A program made the translations under genes and the position numbers. The notes under the pieces are model-generated. The model saw only the letters and a list, made by a program, of their open reading frames with translations, searched no databases and had not been told where the DNA came from. A DNA stretch of 64,000 nt. Source: Prevotella sp. (GTDB taxonomy: Bacteria > Bacteroidota > Bacteroidia > Bacteroidales > Bacteroidaceae). The stretch covers positions 1 through 64,000 of the forward strand of contig JAEEHW010000058.1 in NCBI GenBank assembly GCA_016281055.1. The letters are read 5' to 3'. Of the stretch, positions 25,791 through 33,015 are shown piece by piece; within the stretch, counting starts at the first letter, position 1, and each line of letters begins with the position of its first letter.

Positions 25791-25987
25791 CGCGTTTTAA
25801 GATTGTTTTTAGAGGGTGTACCCCTTTTCTGGACTCCTTGCCCACCCACCCTTTTCAATGCCCCTTAAAATGAGTTTTCTAAACAGTGGTGAAATAGAAC
25901 AAAATGAGAATATAGAATCCCATGCGGGTTGTATGTCATCAAGTAGTAACTAAAATTCTTTATTCTTCATTCTATATTCTTCATTTT
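25791..25987. repeat. Right flank of the array-B element plus an AT-rich inverted repeat
   Basis: CGCGTTTTAA (25791), TTCTGGAC and ATGCCCCTTAAAATGAG (25858) match the right flank of array A. Next comes an inverted repeat AAAATGAGAATATAGAAT (25901-25918) with ATTCTATATTCTTCATTTT (25969-25987). Confidence 0.65.
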
Positions 25988-25997
25988 ACCATTATAA

Positions 25998-26029
25998 TTT
26001 TGCCGTTTCAAGAAAAGTTAGTAACTTTG
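25998..26029 (+). promoter_or_regulatory. Promoter of the AICAR transformylase gene
   Basis: TTTTG at 25998-26002 and TAACTTTG at 26022-26029, 19 nt apart. The leader begins CACTCACAAATCAGAGTCGT and continues GCGATAATATTGC, closely related to the start and end of the glnN leader repeat. Confidence 0.75.
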
Positions 26030-26087
26030 CACTCACAAATCAGAGTCGTGCGATAATATTGCAAACAAAAACAAACAACATAATACA

Positions 26088-27269
26088 ATGAAAGAACTTG
26101 CACTGAAGTATGGCTGCAATCCAAACCAGAAGCCATCACGCATCTTTATGACCGAAGGCGAACTGCCTATCGAAGTACTTAACGGCCGTCCAGGCTACAT
26201 CAACTTCCTCGACGCACTGAACTCTTGGCAGTTGGTGAAGGAACTGAAGGCTGCAACAGGACTGCCTGCCGCTGCCAGCTTCAAGCACGTAAGCCCTGCC
26301 GGCGCTGCTGTAGGCCTTCCACTGAGCGACACTCTGAAGAAAATCTATTTCGTTGACGACGTGAAGCTGCCGCTCACACCGATAGCATGTGCGTATGCCC
26401 GTGCACGCGGTGCCGACCGTATGTCAAGCTACGGCGACTTCATCGCCCTCTCTGACGAATGTGATGCAGCAACAGCAACGCTCATCAAGCGCGAGGTCAG
26501 CGACGGTGTGATAGCACCTTCATTCAGCGACGAGGCCCTCGAAATACTTCGCGACAAGCGCAAGGGCACATACAACGTAATCAAGATTGACCCTGCATAC
26601 GTACCGGCTCCGGTTGAGACAAAGCAGTGCTTCGGCATCACCTTTGAGCAGGGCCGCAACGAGATAAACCTCGCTGACGACGCTCTCTTCCAGAACATCC
26701 CTACAAAGTCAAAGAACTTCACTGCAGAGGCAAAGCGCGACCTCATGATTGCGCTCATCACATTGAAATATACACAGTCAAACTCTGTATGCTACGTGAA
26801 GGACGGCCAGGCCATCGGCATCGGTGCCGGACAGCAGAGCCGCATACACTGCACACGTCTGGCTGGCAACAAGGCTGACATCTGGTGGCTGCGCCAGTGT
26901 CCGAAGGTGATGAACCTGCCGTTCAAGGAGGGCATACGCCGCGCCGACCGCGACAACACCATCGACGTGTATATCTCTGACGACTACGAGGACGTACTGG
27001 CAGAAGGCACATGGCAGAATTTCTTCACCGAGAAGCCAGAGCCTCTGACACGCGAGGAGAAGAAGGCATGGATAGCACAGAACACAAAGGTATCGCTGGG
27101 TTCCGACGCATTCTTCCCATTCGGCGACAACATAGAGCGTGCCCACAAGTCTGGCGTGGAGTTCATTGCCCAGGCCGGCGGTTCTGTACGCGACGACAAT
27201 GTCATCGAGACCTGCGACAAGTACGGCATCACCATGGCATTCACAGGAGTTCGTTTGTTCCACCACTAA
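26088..27269 (+). CDS. Stand-alone AICAR transformylase (PurH C-terminal type)
   Basis: The 393-residue protein equals the formyltransferase part of PurH and lacks the N-terminal IMP cyclohydrolase domain. Signatures are LKYGCNPNQKPSRIF, AASFKHVSPAGAAVG with the catalytic Lys-His pair, CAYARARGADRMSSYGDFIA, SNSVCYVKDGQAIGIGAGQQSR and a SGVEFIAQAGGSVRD...VIETCDKYGI end. It formylates AICAR to FAICAR late in purine synthesis; ring closure must come from another protein. Such split enzymes occur in Bacteroidota. Monocistronic or leading into a small downstream ORF after a hairpin. Confidence 0.92.
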   Translation: MKELALKYGCNPNQKPSRIFMTEGELPIEVLNGRPGYINFLDALNSWQLVKELKAATGLPAAASFKHVSPAGAAVGLPLSDTLKKIYFVDDVKLPLTPIACAYARARGADRMSSYGDFIALSDECDAATATLIKREVSDGVIAPSFSDEALEILRDKRKGTYNVIKIDPAYVPAPVETKQCFGITFEQGRNEINLADDALFQNIPTKSKNFTAEAKRDLMIALITLKYTQSNSVCYVKDGQAIGIGAGQQSRIHCTRLAGNKADIWWLRQCPKVMNLPFKEGIRRADRDNTIDVYISDDYEDVLAEGTWQNFFTEKPEPLTREEKKAWIAQNTKVSLGSDAFFPFGDNIERAHKSGVEFIAQAGGSVRDDNVIETCDKYGITMAFTGVRLFHH

Positions 27270-27271
27270 TT

Positions 27272-27404
27272 AAGTGAAGAACGAAGAGTGAAGAGTGAAG
27301 AATGTTTAGCTCGGCGACCCGAAGGGGAAAGCCAATTTAAGCAACCTATGTTTTTTTAACAAACCGCATGGTATTCTTCACTCTTCACTTTTCACTCTTC
27401 ACTT
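27272..27404. repeat. Inverted-repeat element with GAAGAGTGAAGAGTG arms
   Basis: The left arm (27272-27304) consists of AGTGAAGA units and the right arm (27367-27404) of complementary TTCACTCTTCACT units. The ~60-nt loop shows no clear similarity to the other elements. Confidence 0.75.
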
Positions 27405-27421
27405 CGAGCATAGCGAGATTT

Positions 27422-27607
27422 ATGGATGATTTTGAGCTGATTTTGCAGAATGGCATTAACTTCGGACGCGGCGGCGACAAGCCTAAGCAGGACGATAAGG
27501 TTAAGACCAAGGCAAAGAAAAAGAAATACATCACTGGGGCACACGGCTCTGGTTCTGCACGTCAAAAGGCAAAGTACCGCGAGCAGCGCGCCAACAGACG
27601 GAAATAA
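27422..27607 (+). CDS. Small very basic protein, unknown function
   Basis: A 61-residue ORF starts MDDFELILQNGINFGRGGDK and is dominated by Lys and Arg (KTKAKKKKYITG, QKAKYREQRANRRK). It ends 16 nt before the LptF/G start, so coupling is plausible. An in-frame ATG at 27368 lies inside the repeat arm and is less likely. A nucleic-acid or ribosome-binding role fits the charge but is only inferred; I do not recognise a family. Some doubt remains that it is translated. Confidence 0.5.
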   Translation: MDDFELILQNGINFGRGGDKPKQDDKVKTKAKKKKYITGAHGSGSARQKAKYREQRANRRK

Positions 27608-27623
27608 ATCCAGAGAACGACCA

Positions 27624-29531
27624 GTGAGGATTTTCAAGAAACTCGACATATTCATGCTGCGACAGTTTTTGATGCTGTTCGCAGGTACGTTCTTCATCAG
27701 CCTCTTCGTGCTGATGATGCAGTTTTTGTGGCGTTACGTGGACGACCTCATCGGCAAGGGACTGTCACTGGAAGTGCTGGGACAGTTCTTCTGGTATATG
27801 GGACTGATGATGGTGCCACAGGCACTGCCACTCGCCATTCTGTTAGCATCACTCATCACCATGGGCAACCTCGGCGAGAGTTCGGAGCTGACAGCAATAA
27901 AGGCATCGGGCATATCGCTGCTGAAAAGCCTGCGAGGACTGATTATCTTCTCATGCTTCATCGCCGGATGCTCGTTCATATTCCAGAACAACATCGGACC
28001 GAATGCCAACATACAGCTGCGACAGTTGCTGCTGTCAATGAAGCAGAAAAGTCCGGAACTGGAAATCCCCGAGGAAATATTCTATGCCGGCATACCGGGC
28101 TGCAACCTCTACGTGCAGCACAAAGACCTTGACAAGGGCATGCTCTACGGCGTGATGATATACCGCATGACGGAGAGTTTCGAGGATGCCGCCATCATCC
28201 TTGCCGACTCAGGCCGACTGCAGTCAACCGCCGACAAGATGCACCTGAAACTCACACTGTACAGCGGCGAGTGGTTTGAGAACATGCGCTCGCAGGAACT
28301 GGCAGGCGGTGCCAGCGTGCCATACCGCCGTGAGTCGTTCATGGCTAAGGTGATACTGCTAGACTTCGACAACGGTTTCAACCTTGCCGAGGCATCGGGC
28401 ATTGCACAGATGGCACAGGCGCAGAGTCTGCCGCAGTTGGTACTGCACATCGACTCCATTCATCAGGTTGGCGACAGCATCGGCAGACAGGTGGCACACG
28501 ACATCAGGCAGTTTTCTTTCCCCTCGACAAAGACAAGCAAGAAAGACTCTCTGAAATCATTGGCAAAGGCGGAAGACGGAACAGTGAACTTCGACAGTAT
28601 ATTCACAAAACAGTCACCTGAACAGCAACGAGACATACTGCAGCGCGCAGGCAACCGCATACAGACAAACACCATGGACACAGAGTTCCGCGGTCTGGCT
28701 GCACACGATTATAACCAGCGCGAGCGAGAATACAGAATAGAAATACTCAATAAATTCGTGCTCTCCATCGTATGTATCGTATTCTTCTTCATCGGTGCAT
28801 CACTGGGAGCCATCATCCGCAAGGGAGGACTGGGTGTGCCAGTGATTATTTCCGTACTCGTATTCATACTCTTCTACATACTCGACAACACCGGTTACCG
28901 TATGGCACAGCAGGGCTCTTGGACTGTATGGTTCGGCAAAGGACTGGCCCTGGCAGTACTGTTGCCACTGGCATCGTTTGTGACATACAAGGCAAACAAA
29001 GACTCCGTGGTGTTCAACATGGATGCATACCGAACATTCTTCATGCGACTGCTGGGACTGCGCCTGAAACGTAACATAGCATCAAAGGAAGTCATTATCA
29101 ATGACCCAGACTACCGCCGTGATGCAGAAAGGCTCAACGCCCTAAGCGTCGAAATAGACCATTATTCAGAGGAACACCACCTTAAACACTTGCCCAACCC
29201 GATAAATGTATTCTTCCGCTACAAGCCTGACCATGAGGTAGAACGCATGGCTACGGAACTGGAGGAGGTGATAGAAGACCTTGGCAACACACGCGACCGC
29301 TACGTCCTTTCATATCTCAACCAATACCCTGTAGTGTCGGAGAAAGCGCACACACGACCTTTCGACACTCCATGGCTGAACAAGGCAGCGGCAATCATCT
29401 TCCCCATAGGCATCATACTGTATATAAGAATGTGCCGCTTCCGCCTGCGCCTGTATCACGACCTGAAACAGATAAGCCGCGTGAACGGTCAGATGACTGA
29501 ACGCATTTCTTCAATGCACAATGCTTTTTAA
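27624..29531 (+). CDS. LptF/LptG-family LPS-export permease
   Basis: I start the protein at GTG 27624 (VRIFKKLDIFMLRQFLMLF); the longer frame from 27450 overlaps the small basic ORF and encodes low-complexity sequence. The 635-residue protein has three N-terminal transmembrane helices, a periplasmic beta-jellyroll domain with ELEIPEEIFYAGIPGCNLYVQ and SGEWFENM, then three more helices (VLSIVCIVFFFIGASLGAIIRKGGLG). This is the YjgP/YjgQ layout that pairs with LptB to move LPS out of the inner membrane. A C-terminal cytoplasmic extension of roughly 150 residues with a late hydrophobic segment is longer than in E. coli. Confidence 0.88.
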   Translation: MRIFKKLDIFMLRQFLMLFAGTFFISLFVLMMQFLWRYVDDLIGKGLSLEVLGQFFWYMGLMMVPQALPLAILLASLITMGNLGESSELTAIKASGISLLKSLRGLIIFSCFIAGCSFIFQNNIGPNANIQLRQLLLSMKQKSPELEIPEEIFYAGIPGCNLYVQHKDLDKGMLYGVMIYRMTESFEDAAIILADSGRLQSTADKMHLKLTLYSGEWFENMRSQELAGGASVPYRRESFMAKVILLDFDNGFNLAEASGIAQMAQAQSLPQLVLHIDSIHQVGDSIGRQVAHDIRQFSFPSTKTSKKDSLKSLAKAEDGTVNFDSIFTKQSPEQQRDILQRAGNRIQTNTMDTEFRGLAAHDYNQREREYRIEILNKFVLSIVCIVFFFIGASLGAIIRKGGLGVPVIISVLVFILFYILDNTGYRMAQQGSWTVWFGKGLALAVLLPLASFVTYKANKDSVVFNMDAYRTFFMRLLGLRLKRNIASKEVIINDPDYRRDAERLNALSVEIDHYSEEHHLKHLPNPINVFFRYKPDHEVERMATELEEVIEDLGNTRDRYVLSYLNQYPVVSEKAHTRPFDTPWLNKAAAIIFPIGIILYIRMCRFRLRLYHDLKQISRVNGQMTERISSMHNAF

Positions 29532-29656
29532 AATTCACAATTCATAATGCACAATGCATAATTGGCTACCGCACGAGAAAGGGTGTACTGGACAATAATT
29601 ATGCATTATGAATTATGCATTATGCATTGTGAATTGTGAATTGTGAATTGTGCATT
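29532..29656. repeat. AT-rich inverted-repeat element (TTCACAATTCATAATGCA)
   Basis: The left arm (29532-29563) and a longer right arm (29596-29656) consist of alternating AATTGTGAATT and TGCATTATGCAT units. The loop includes AAGGGTGTACTGGAC, similar to AGAGGGTGTACCCC...CTGGACTCC near 25811. The same TGCACAATTCACAATGCATA units follow arrays A and D. Confidence 0.8.
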
Positions 29657-29663
29657 AATCAAA

Positions 29664-30836
29664 TCAATACGCCTTTATACGATAAATCAGACTCAACTCC
29701 AGGCGGTCACGACTCACGTCTGCAAGACCACACAGGTTGTTATAGTCTGTGGTCTTGCCAATGTATGCCAGTGATATGCGGGCATCCTGAGTGAGATCTG
29801 GAATCCATTGTACGGCAGCCGTATATCCGTATGTGGTGCGATAATTGCGGAACGCCATGTCATGTCTTGCAGAAGCACTCTCAACACGCCCCTCTACAAG
29901 ACAGTTCCAATGAGGCGTGGGCTGGTGACTAACCTCCAGACGTACGGTATTGTAAGAGGTGCTGCGTGCCAATGTTGTCGTTCCAAGAGCGGCAGTCATA
30001 TCTGCCGACACTGTCTTGTGGTGGTCAACCTGTTCCCATGCTCCATAATAATCAACAATGAAACACCATTTTGGAAGATGCAGTTTCGTACCAAGCATGA
30101 GCAAGTTGCCATACTTTCCTTCCACTTCTTTCAACATGGCGTATGACCACAGCGTCTGCACTTTACCCCCGAACATACTGCCTGCCCAGTAAAGCGAAGC
30201 GGCAAGGGGATGTTTGGCATCCTTCAGCGAAGAATCTTCAGAGTAATATCGTTTGGTGCGATTATTGTTCGTGTTGTACAATCCCAGGACAACCGTATTC
30301 TGTTTCGCCACCTCGTAAGCTGCATGCACGCCTAAATGGAAACCGTCAATACCCGTCAACCAGTCGCAGAATTCCAATACCTGTATCGGGTTCTCATCAT
30401 ACTGGTAACCGCCGACCGCCACTCCGAGTTTGCCTGCCGACAATGTCAGGCGCGAAGTGGCTTTGAAGTTTACGGCCATGATATCGATGTTGTTACTGAA
30501 ATTGTCGTCCTGTTGTTCACCAGGGCGATTAAGGCGATAGCGGAAACGGTAGCCCCATCGGTCGTTAACATTCCCCAGCATTTCGAAACGCAGTTGTCTT
30601 CCAACGAAGGACCCACCCTGATCTTCTCCATTGAAACGTTCCTGATATGACACATGAGTATTGAGGTAAACATTCACCGCATCACTTTTCTTCTCAAGGT
30701 TCAGCACACGCTGAGCCAGCGACTGTATGTTTTCCTCTTCATTCCCAAGACCCTTCATATTGCCTTGAGCCATGCAAGTGGCATTGCAAACAAACAGTAA
30801 TGTTGCAACGCAAAAATAAATAAGATGTGTTTTCAT
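29664..30836 (-). CDS. Outer-membrane porin, OprO/OprP (phosphate-selective) type
   Basis: The 390-residue protein has a signal peptide (ATCMAQ), a short coiled-coil segment (about residues 35-55, IQSLAQRVLNLEKKSDA), then many amphipathic beta strands typical of a 16-stranded OprO/P-like barrel (FVGRQLRFEMLGNVNDRWGYRFRYRLNRPG), and ends in an aromatic-terminated strand (LELSLIYRIKAY). It should form an outer-membrane diffusion channel; anion or phosphate selectivity is only a family expectation. Start lies 20 bp after the TSCPD-like gene, with which it is probably co-transcribed. Confidence 0.78.
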   Translation of the reverse strand: MKTHLIYFCVATLLFVCNATCMAQGNMKGLGNEEENIQSLAQRVLNLEKKSDAVNVYLNTHVSYQERFNGEDQGGSFVGRQLRFEMLGNVNDRWGYRFRYRLNRPGEQQDDNFSNNIDIMAVNFKATSRLTLSAGKLGVAVGGYQYDENPIQVLEFCDWLTGIDGFHLGVHAAYEVAKQNTVVLGLYNTNNNRTKRYYSEDSSLKDAKHPLAASLYWAGSMFGGKVQTLWSYAMLKEVEGKYGNLLMLGTKLHLPKWCFIVDYYGAWEQVDHHKTVSADMTAALGTTTLARSTSYNTVRLEVSHQPTPHWNCLVEGRVESASARHDMAFRNYRTTYGYTAAVQWIPDLTQDARISLAYIGKTTDYNNLCGLADVSRDRLELSLIYRIKAY

Positions 30837-30855
30837 GATTGGTAAGAGATAAAGT

Positions 30856-31317
30856 TTACTCGCAGTATTTCTTCAGCGCGCGAGCCACACCATTCGCCCA
30901 GGTGTCGATGCCGCCGTCCATGTCAAGCGACGACACAAGTCTGACGACATTCTCTATGGGCATGCCATAGCGCAGCACGCCGGAAATGAGCTTAGCGTAG
31001 TTCCAATACTCCTTCTTGAACTTTCCCGACAGTCCTTCCATTGTGGTTTTGTAACCACGTTTGTTGACGAACTGGAAATCATATCGCTTTGTTCCGTCAG
31101 GCAACACGCACTTTATTATCTTACCGCTGTTGACGCTCTTCGGCAGAATCATACCCTCCTCGTCATCCTGCAGTCCTGTGAATATCTCATACGGTCTGCC
31201 GTTTAGCAGTCCGACGAATGCCAACCATTTCTCTTTTTCATTCTGAAATCGCACCACATCACATTCCAATACTTCAGGGCGTGTTTCTATTGTCACCTCG
31301 TTTTGCTGCTTTTCCAT
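30856..31317 (-). CDS. Orphan C-terminal (TSCPD-like) domain of class II ribonucleotide reductase
   Basis: The 153-residue protein corresponds to the extreme C-terminal region of Bacteroidota adenosylcobalamin-dependent ribonucleotide reductase: RPEVLECDVVRFQNEKEKWLAFVGLLNGRPYEIFTG, YDFQFVNKRGYKTTMEGLSGKF, YWNYAKLISGVLRYGMPIENVV, ALKKY. The catalytic barrel is absent: the frame is preceded by a promoter box and noncoding DNA, so this is a complete small gene. It may act in trans on a reductase, regulate it, or be a maintained remnant. The porin gene follows after 20 bp, an unexplained pairing. Confidence 0.7.
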   Translation of the reverse strand: MEKQQNEVTIETRPEVLECDVVRFQNEKEKWLAFVGLLNGRPYEIFTGLQDDEEGMILPKSVNSGKIIKCVLPDGTKRYDFQFVNKRGYKTTMEGLSGKFKKEYWNYAKLISGVLRYGMPIENVVRLVSSLDMDGGIDTWANGVARALKKYCE

Positions 31318-31340
31318 TTTGCTGTTTTTTCCTTTTTCGG

Positions 31341-31348
31341 CAAAGTTA
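31341..31348 (-). promoter_or_regulatory. -7 box of the TSCPD-domain/porin operon
   Basis: TAACTTTG on the minus strand, 23 nt before the start codon. Confidence 0.6.
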
Positions 31349-31377
31349 CAAATTATTTCTTAGACAAACAAGAAAAT

Positions 31378-32850
31378 TCAAAGTTTTTTTGGCAATCTGA
31401 TTTTTTCCTTCATCATCACCATTGCGAGATATGCCAGTATGAGTACAGAATTGGCGGCGAGTACTATCACCTCATGCAAATCGGAGTCGATGACGAAACG
31501 CATTGCATAATAGAACGCCACGGTGACAAGCAGATATGAGAACATTGACTTCAGGTCGTAGCGAATGGGATATTTGCGCTGTCCCACGACATAGCTCAAC
31601 AGCATTGATGTGCCGTAGCCTGCCACGCCGCCCCATGCACAAGCCATGTAACTGTATTTGGGAATGAAGATGACATTCACTGCTATGAGCACGGCACAGC
31701 CTGCCAGTGAGAACCATGCGCCCCAGATGGTCTTGTCAATCAGTTTGTACCAGAACGAGAGGTTGAAGTAAACACCCATCATGATTTCTGCCGCCATGAC
31801 TATCGGTACCACCTGCAGTCCGTCGCGATACTCCTCGCCGATGATGCGCTGCAGCAACGGCATCCAGCCCACCACGCAGAGGTAGGCGAAGAGCGTGAAT
31901 ATTACAAAGTATTTCATGGCCTGGGCATAATACTCCGTCTTGTCCTTGTCCTTTGACCTTGCAAACACGATAGGCTCGTACGCATAGCGGAACGCCTGTG
32001 TTATCATAGCCATAATCATGGCAATCTTCACACACGCTCCATATATACCCAGTTGCACATCTCCCTCTGCCGCATCAGGATAGACCAGCGGGAATATCAT
32101 TTTATCAACGGTCTGGTTTAGTATGCCTGCCACGCCCAGTACGAGTATGGGCCATGAATATATAAGCATGCGACGCAGCAGACTGAAATCTACTATCTTA
32201 AATTTAATGCCGCGCTCCTTGCAGTATGCACGGGCAGCCACATGCTCATGGGCGAACTCAGGTATGAAGAAGAACGTGATGAATCCTGTGCACACAAGGT
32301 TGAGGAAGAAGATATAGAATACGTCTGTCTTTTCCAGCCATACGAAATATAGGAGGTTGAGTCCTATGTTCATTATGATGAAAAGCATTTTCAGCGCAGC
32401 AAACTTTATCGGGCGTTTCTTGTATCGCAGATAAGAGAACGGTATCGCCTGAATGGCGTCGAGCGACACCACGCATGCCATCATGAGTACATAATCTTTA
32501 TGGGCAGAGTAGTGTATAACCTGTGATATGGGGTCGATGCCCAGGAACACTATGGCGAGGAACGCCACCGTCAGTGTAACTATAACCGCCATTGACGTTG
32601 AGAAGACGCAGTGCGGGTTTTCATCATCCTTGTTGGCAAAGCGGAAGAACGTCGTCTCCATTCCGAAGGTCAGCAGCACCAGTATCAGCGCCACATAGGC
32701 ATACAGGTTGGTCACAATGCCGTATCCGCCGGTTGAAGCAGATATCACGTTTGTATAAAGAGGAACAAGCAGGTAGTTCAGGAACCTGCCCACTATGCTG
32801 CTAAGTCCGTATATGGCGGTATCCTTAGCAAGAGATTTCATTGAAGCCAT
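31378..32850 (-). CDS. Polysaccharide (oligosaccharide) flippase, MATE/Wzx-like
   Basis: The protein of about 490 residues has 12-14 hydrophobic segments and begins SLAKDTAIYGLSSIVGRFLNYLLVPLYTNVI, the family N-terminus of MOP-superfamily polysaccharide exporters. It would flip lipid-linked glycan units or a related lipid across the inner membrane. I use ATG 32850 (MASMKSLAKD); the frame to 32886 runs across the TAATTTTG promoter box. It is alone on the minus strand and not adjacent to glycosyltransferases, so its substrate is not evident. Confidence 0.88.
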   Translation of the reverse strand: MASMKSLAKDTAIYGLSSIVGRFLNYLLVPLYTNVISASTGGYGIVTNLYAYVALILVLLTFGMETTFFRFANKDDENPHCVFSTSMAVIVTLTVAFLAIVFLGIDPISQVIHYSAHKDYVLMMACVVSLDAIQAIPFSYLRYKKRPIKFAALKMLFIIMNIGLNLLYFVWLEKTDVFYIFFLNLVCTGFITFFFIPEFAHEHVAARAYCKERGIKFKIVDFSLLRRMLIYSWPILVLGVAGILNQTVDKMIFPLVYPDAAEGDVQLGIYGACVKIAMIMAMITQAFRYAYEPIVFARSKDKDKTEYYAQAMKYFVIFTLFAYLCVVGWMPLLQRIIGEEYRDGLQVVPIVMAAEIMMGVYFNLSFWYKLIDKTIWGAWFSLAGCAVLIAVNVIFIPKYSYMACAWGGVAGYGTSMLLSYVVGQRKYPIRYDLKSMFSYLLVTVAFYYAMRFVIDSDLHEVIVLAANSVLILAYLAMVMMKEKIRLPKKL

Positions 32851-32883
32851 GACTCTTTTATATGAGTTGTGAATTATGAGTTG

Positions 32884-32891
32884 CAAAATTA
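32884..32891 (-). promoter_or_regulatory. -7 box of the flippase gene
   Basis: TAATTTTG on the minus strand, 33 nt before the chosen start codon. Confidence 0.6.
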
Positions 32892-32988
32892 CTCATTATC
32901 CTACAAACGACAAAGAGAAAACATCATATTGTTTTGTTAAAAAATCGAAAATATAACATATATAATAAGGTATAAAGAAAAGTTTTTG

Positions 32989-32996
32989 TAATTTTG
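32989..32996 (+). promoter_or_regulatory. -7 box of topA-aroK
   Basis: TAATTTTG, 19 nt before the topA start. The gap from the flippase is AT rich and otherwise featureless. Confidence 0.6.
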
Positions 32997-33015
32997 CACG
33001 CAAATTTAGATAATT

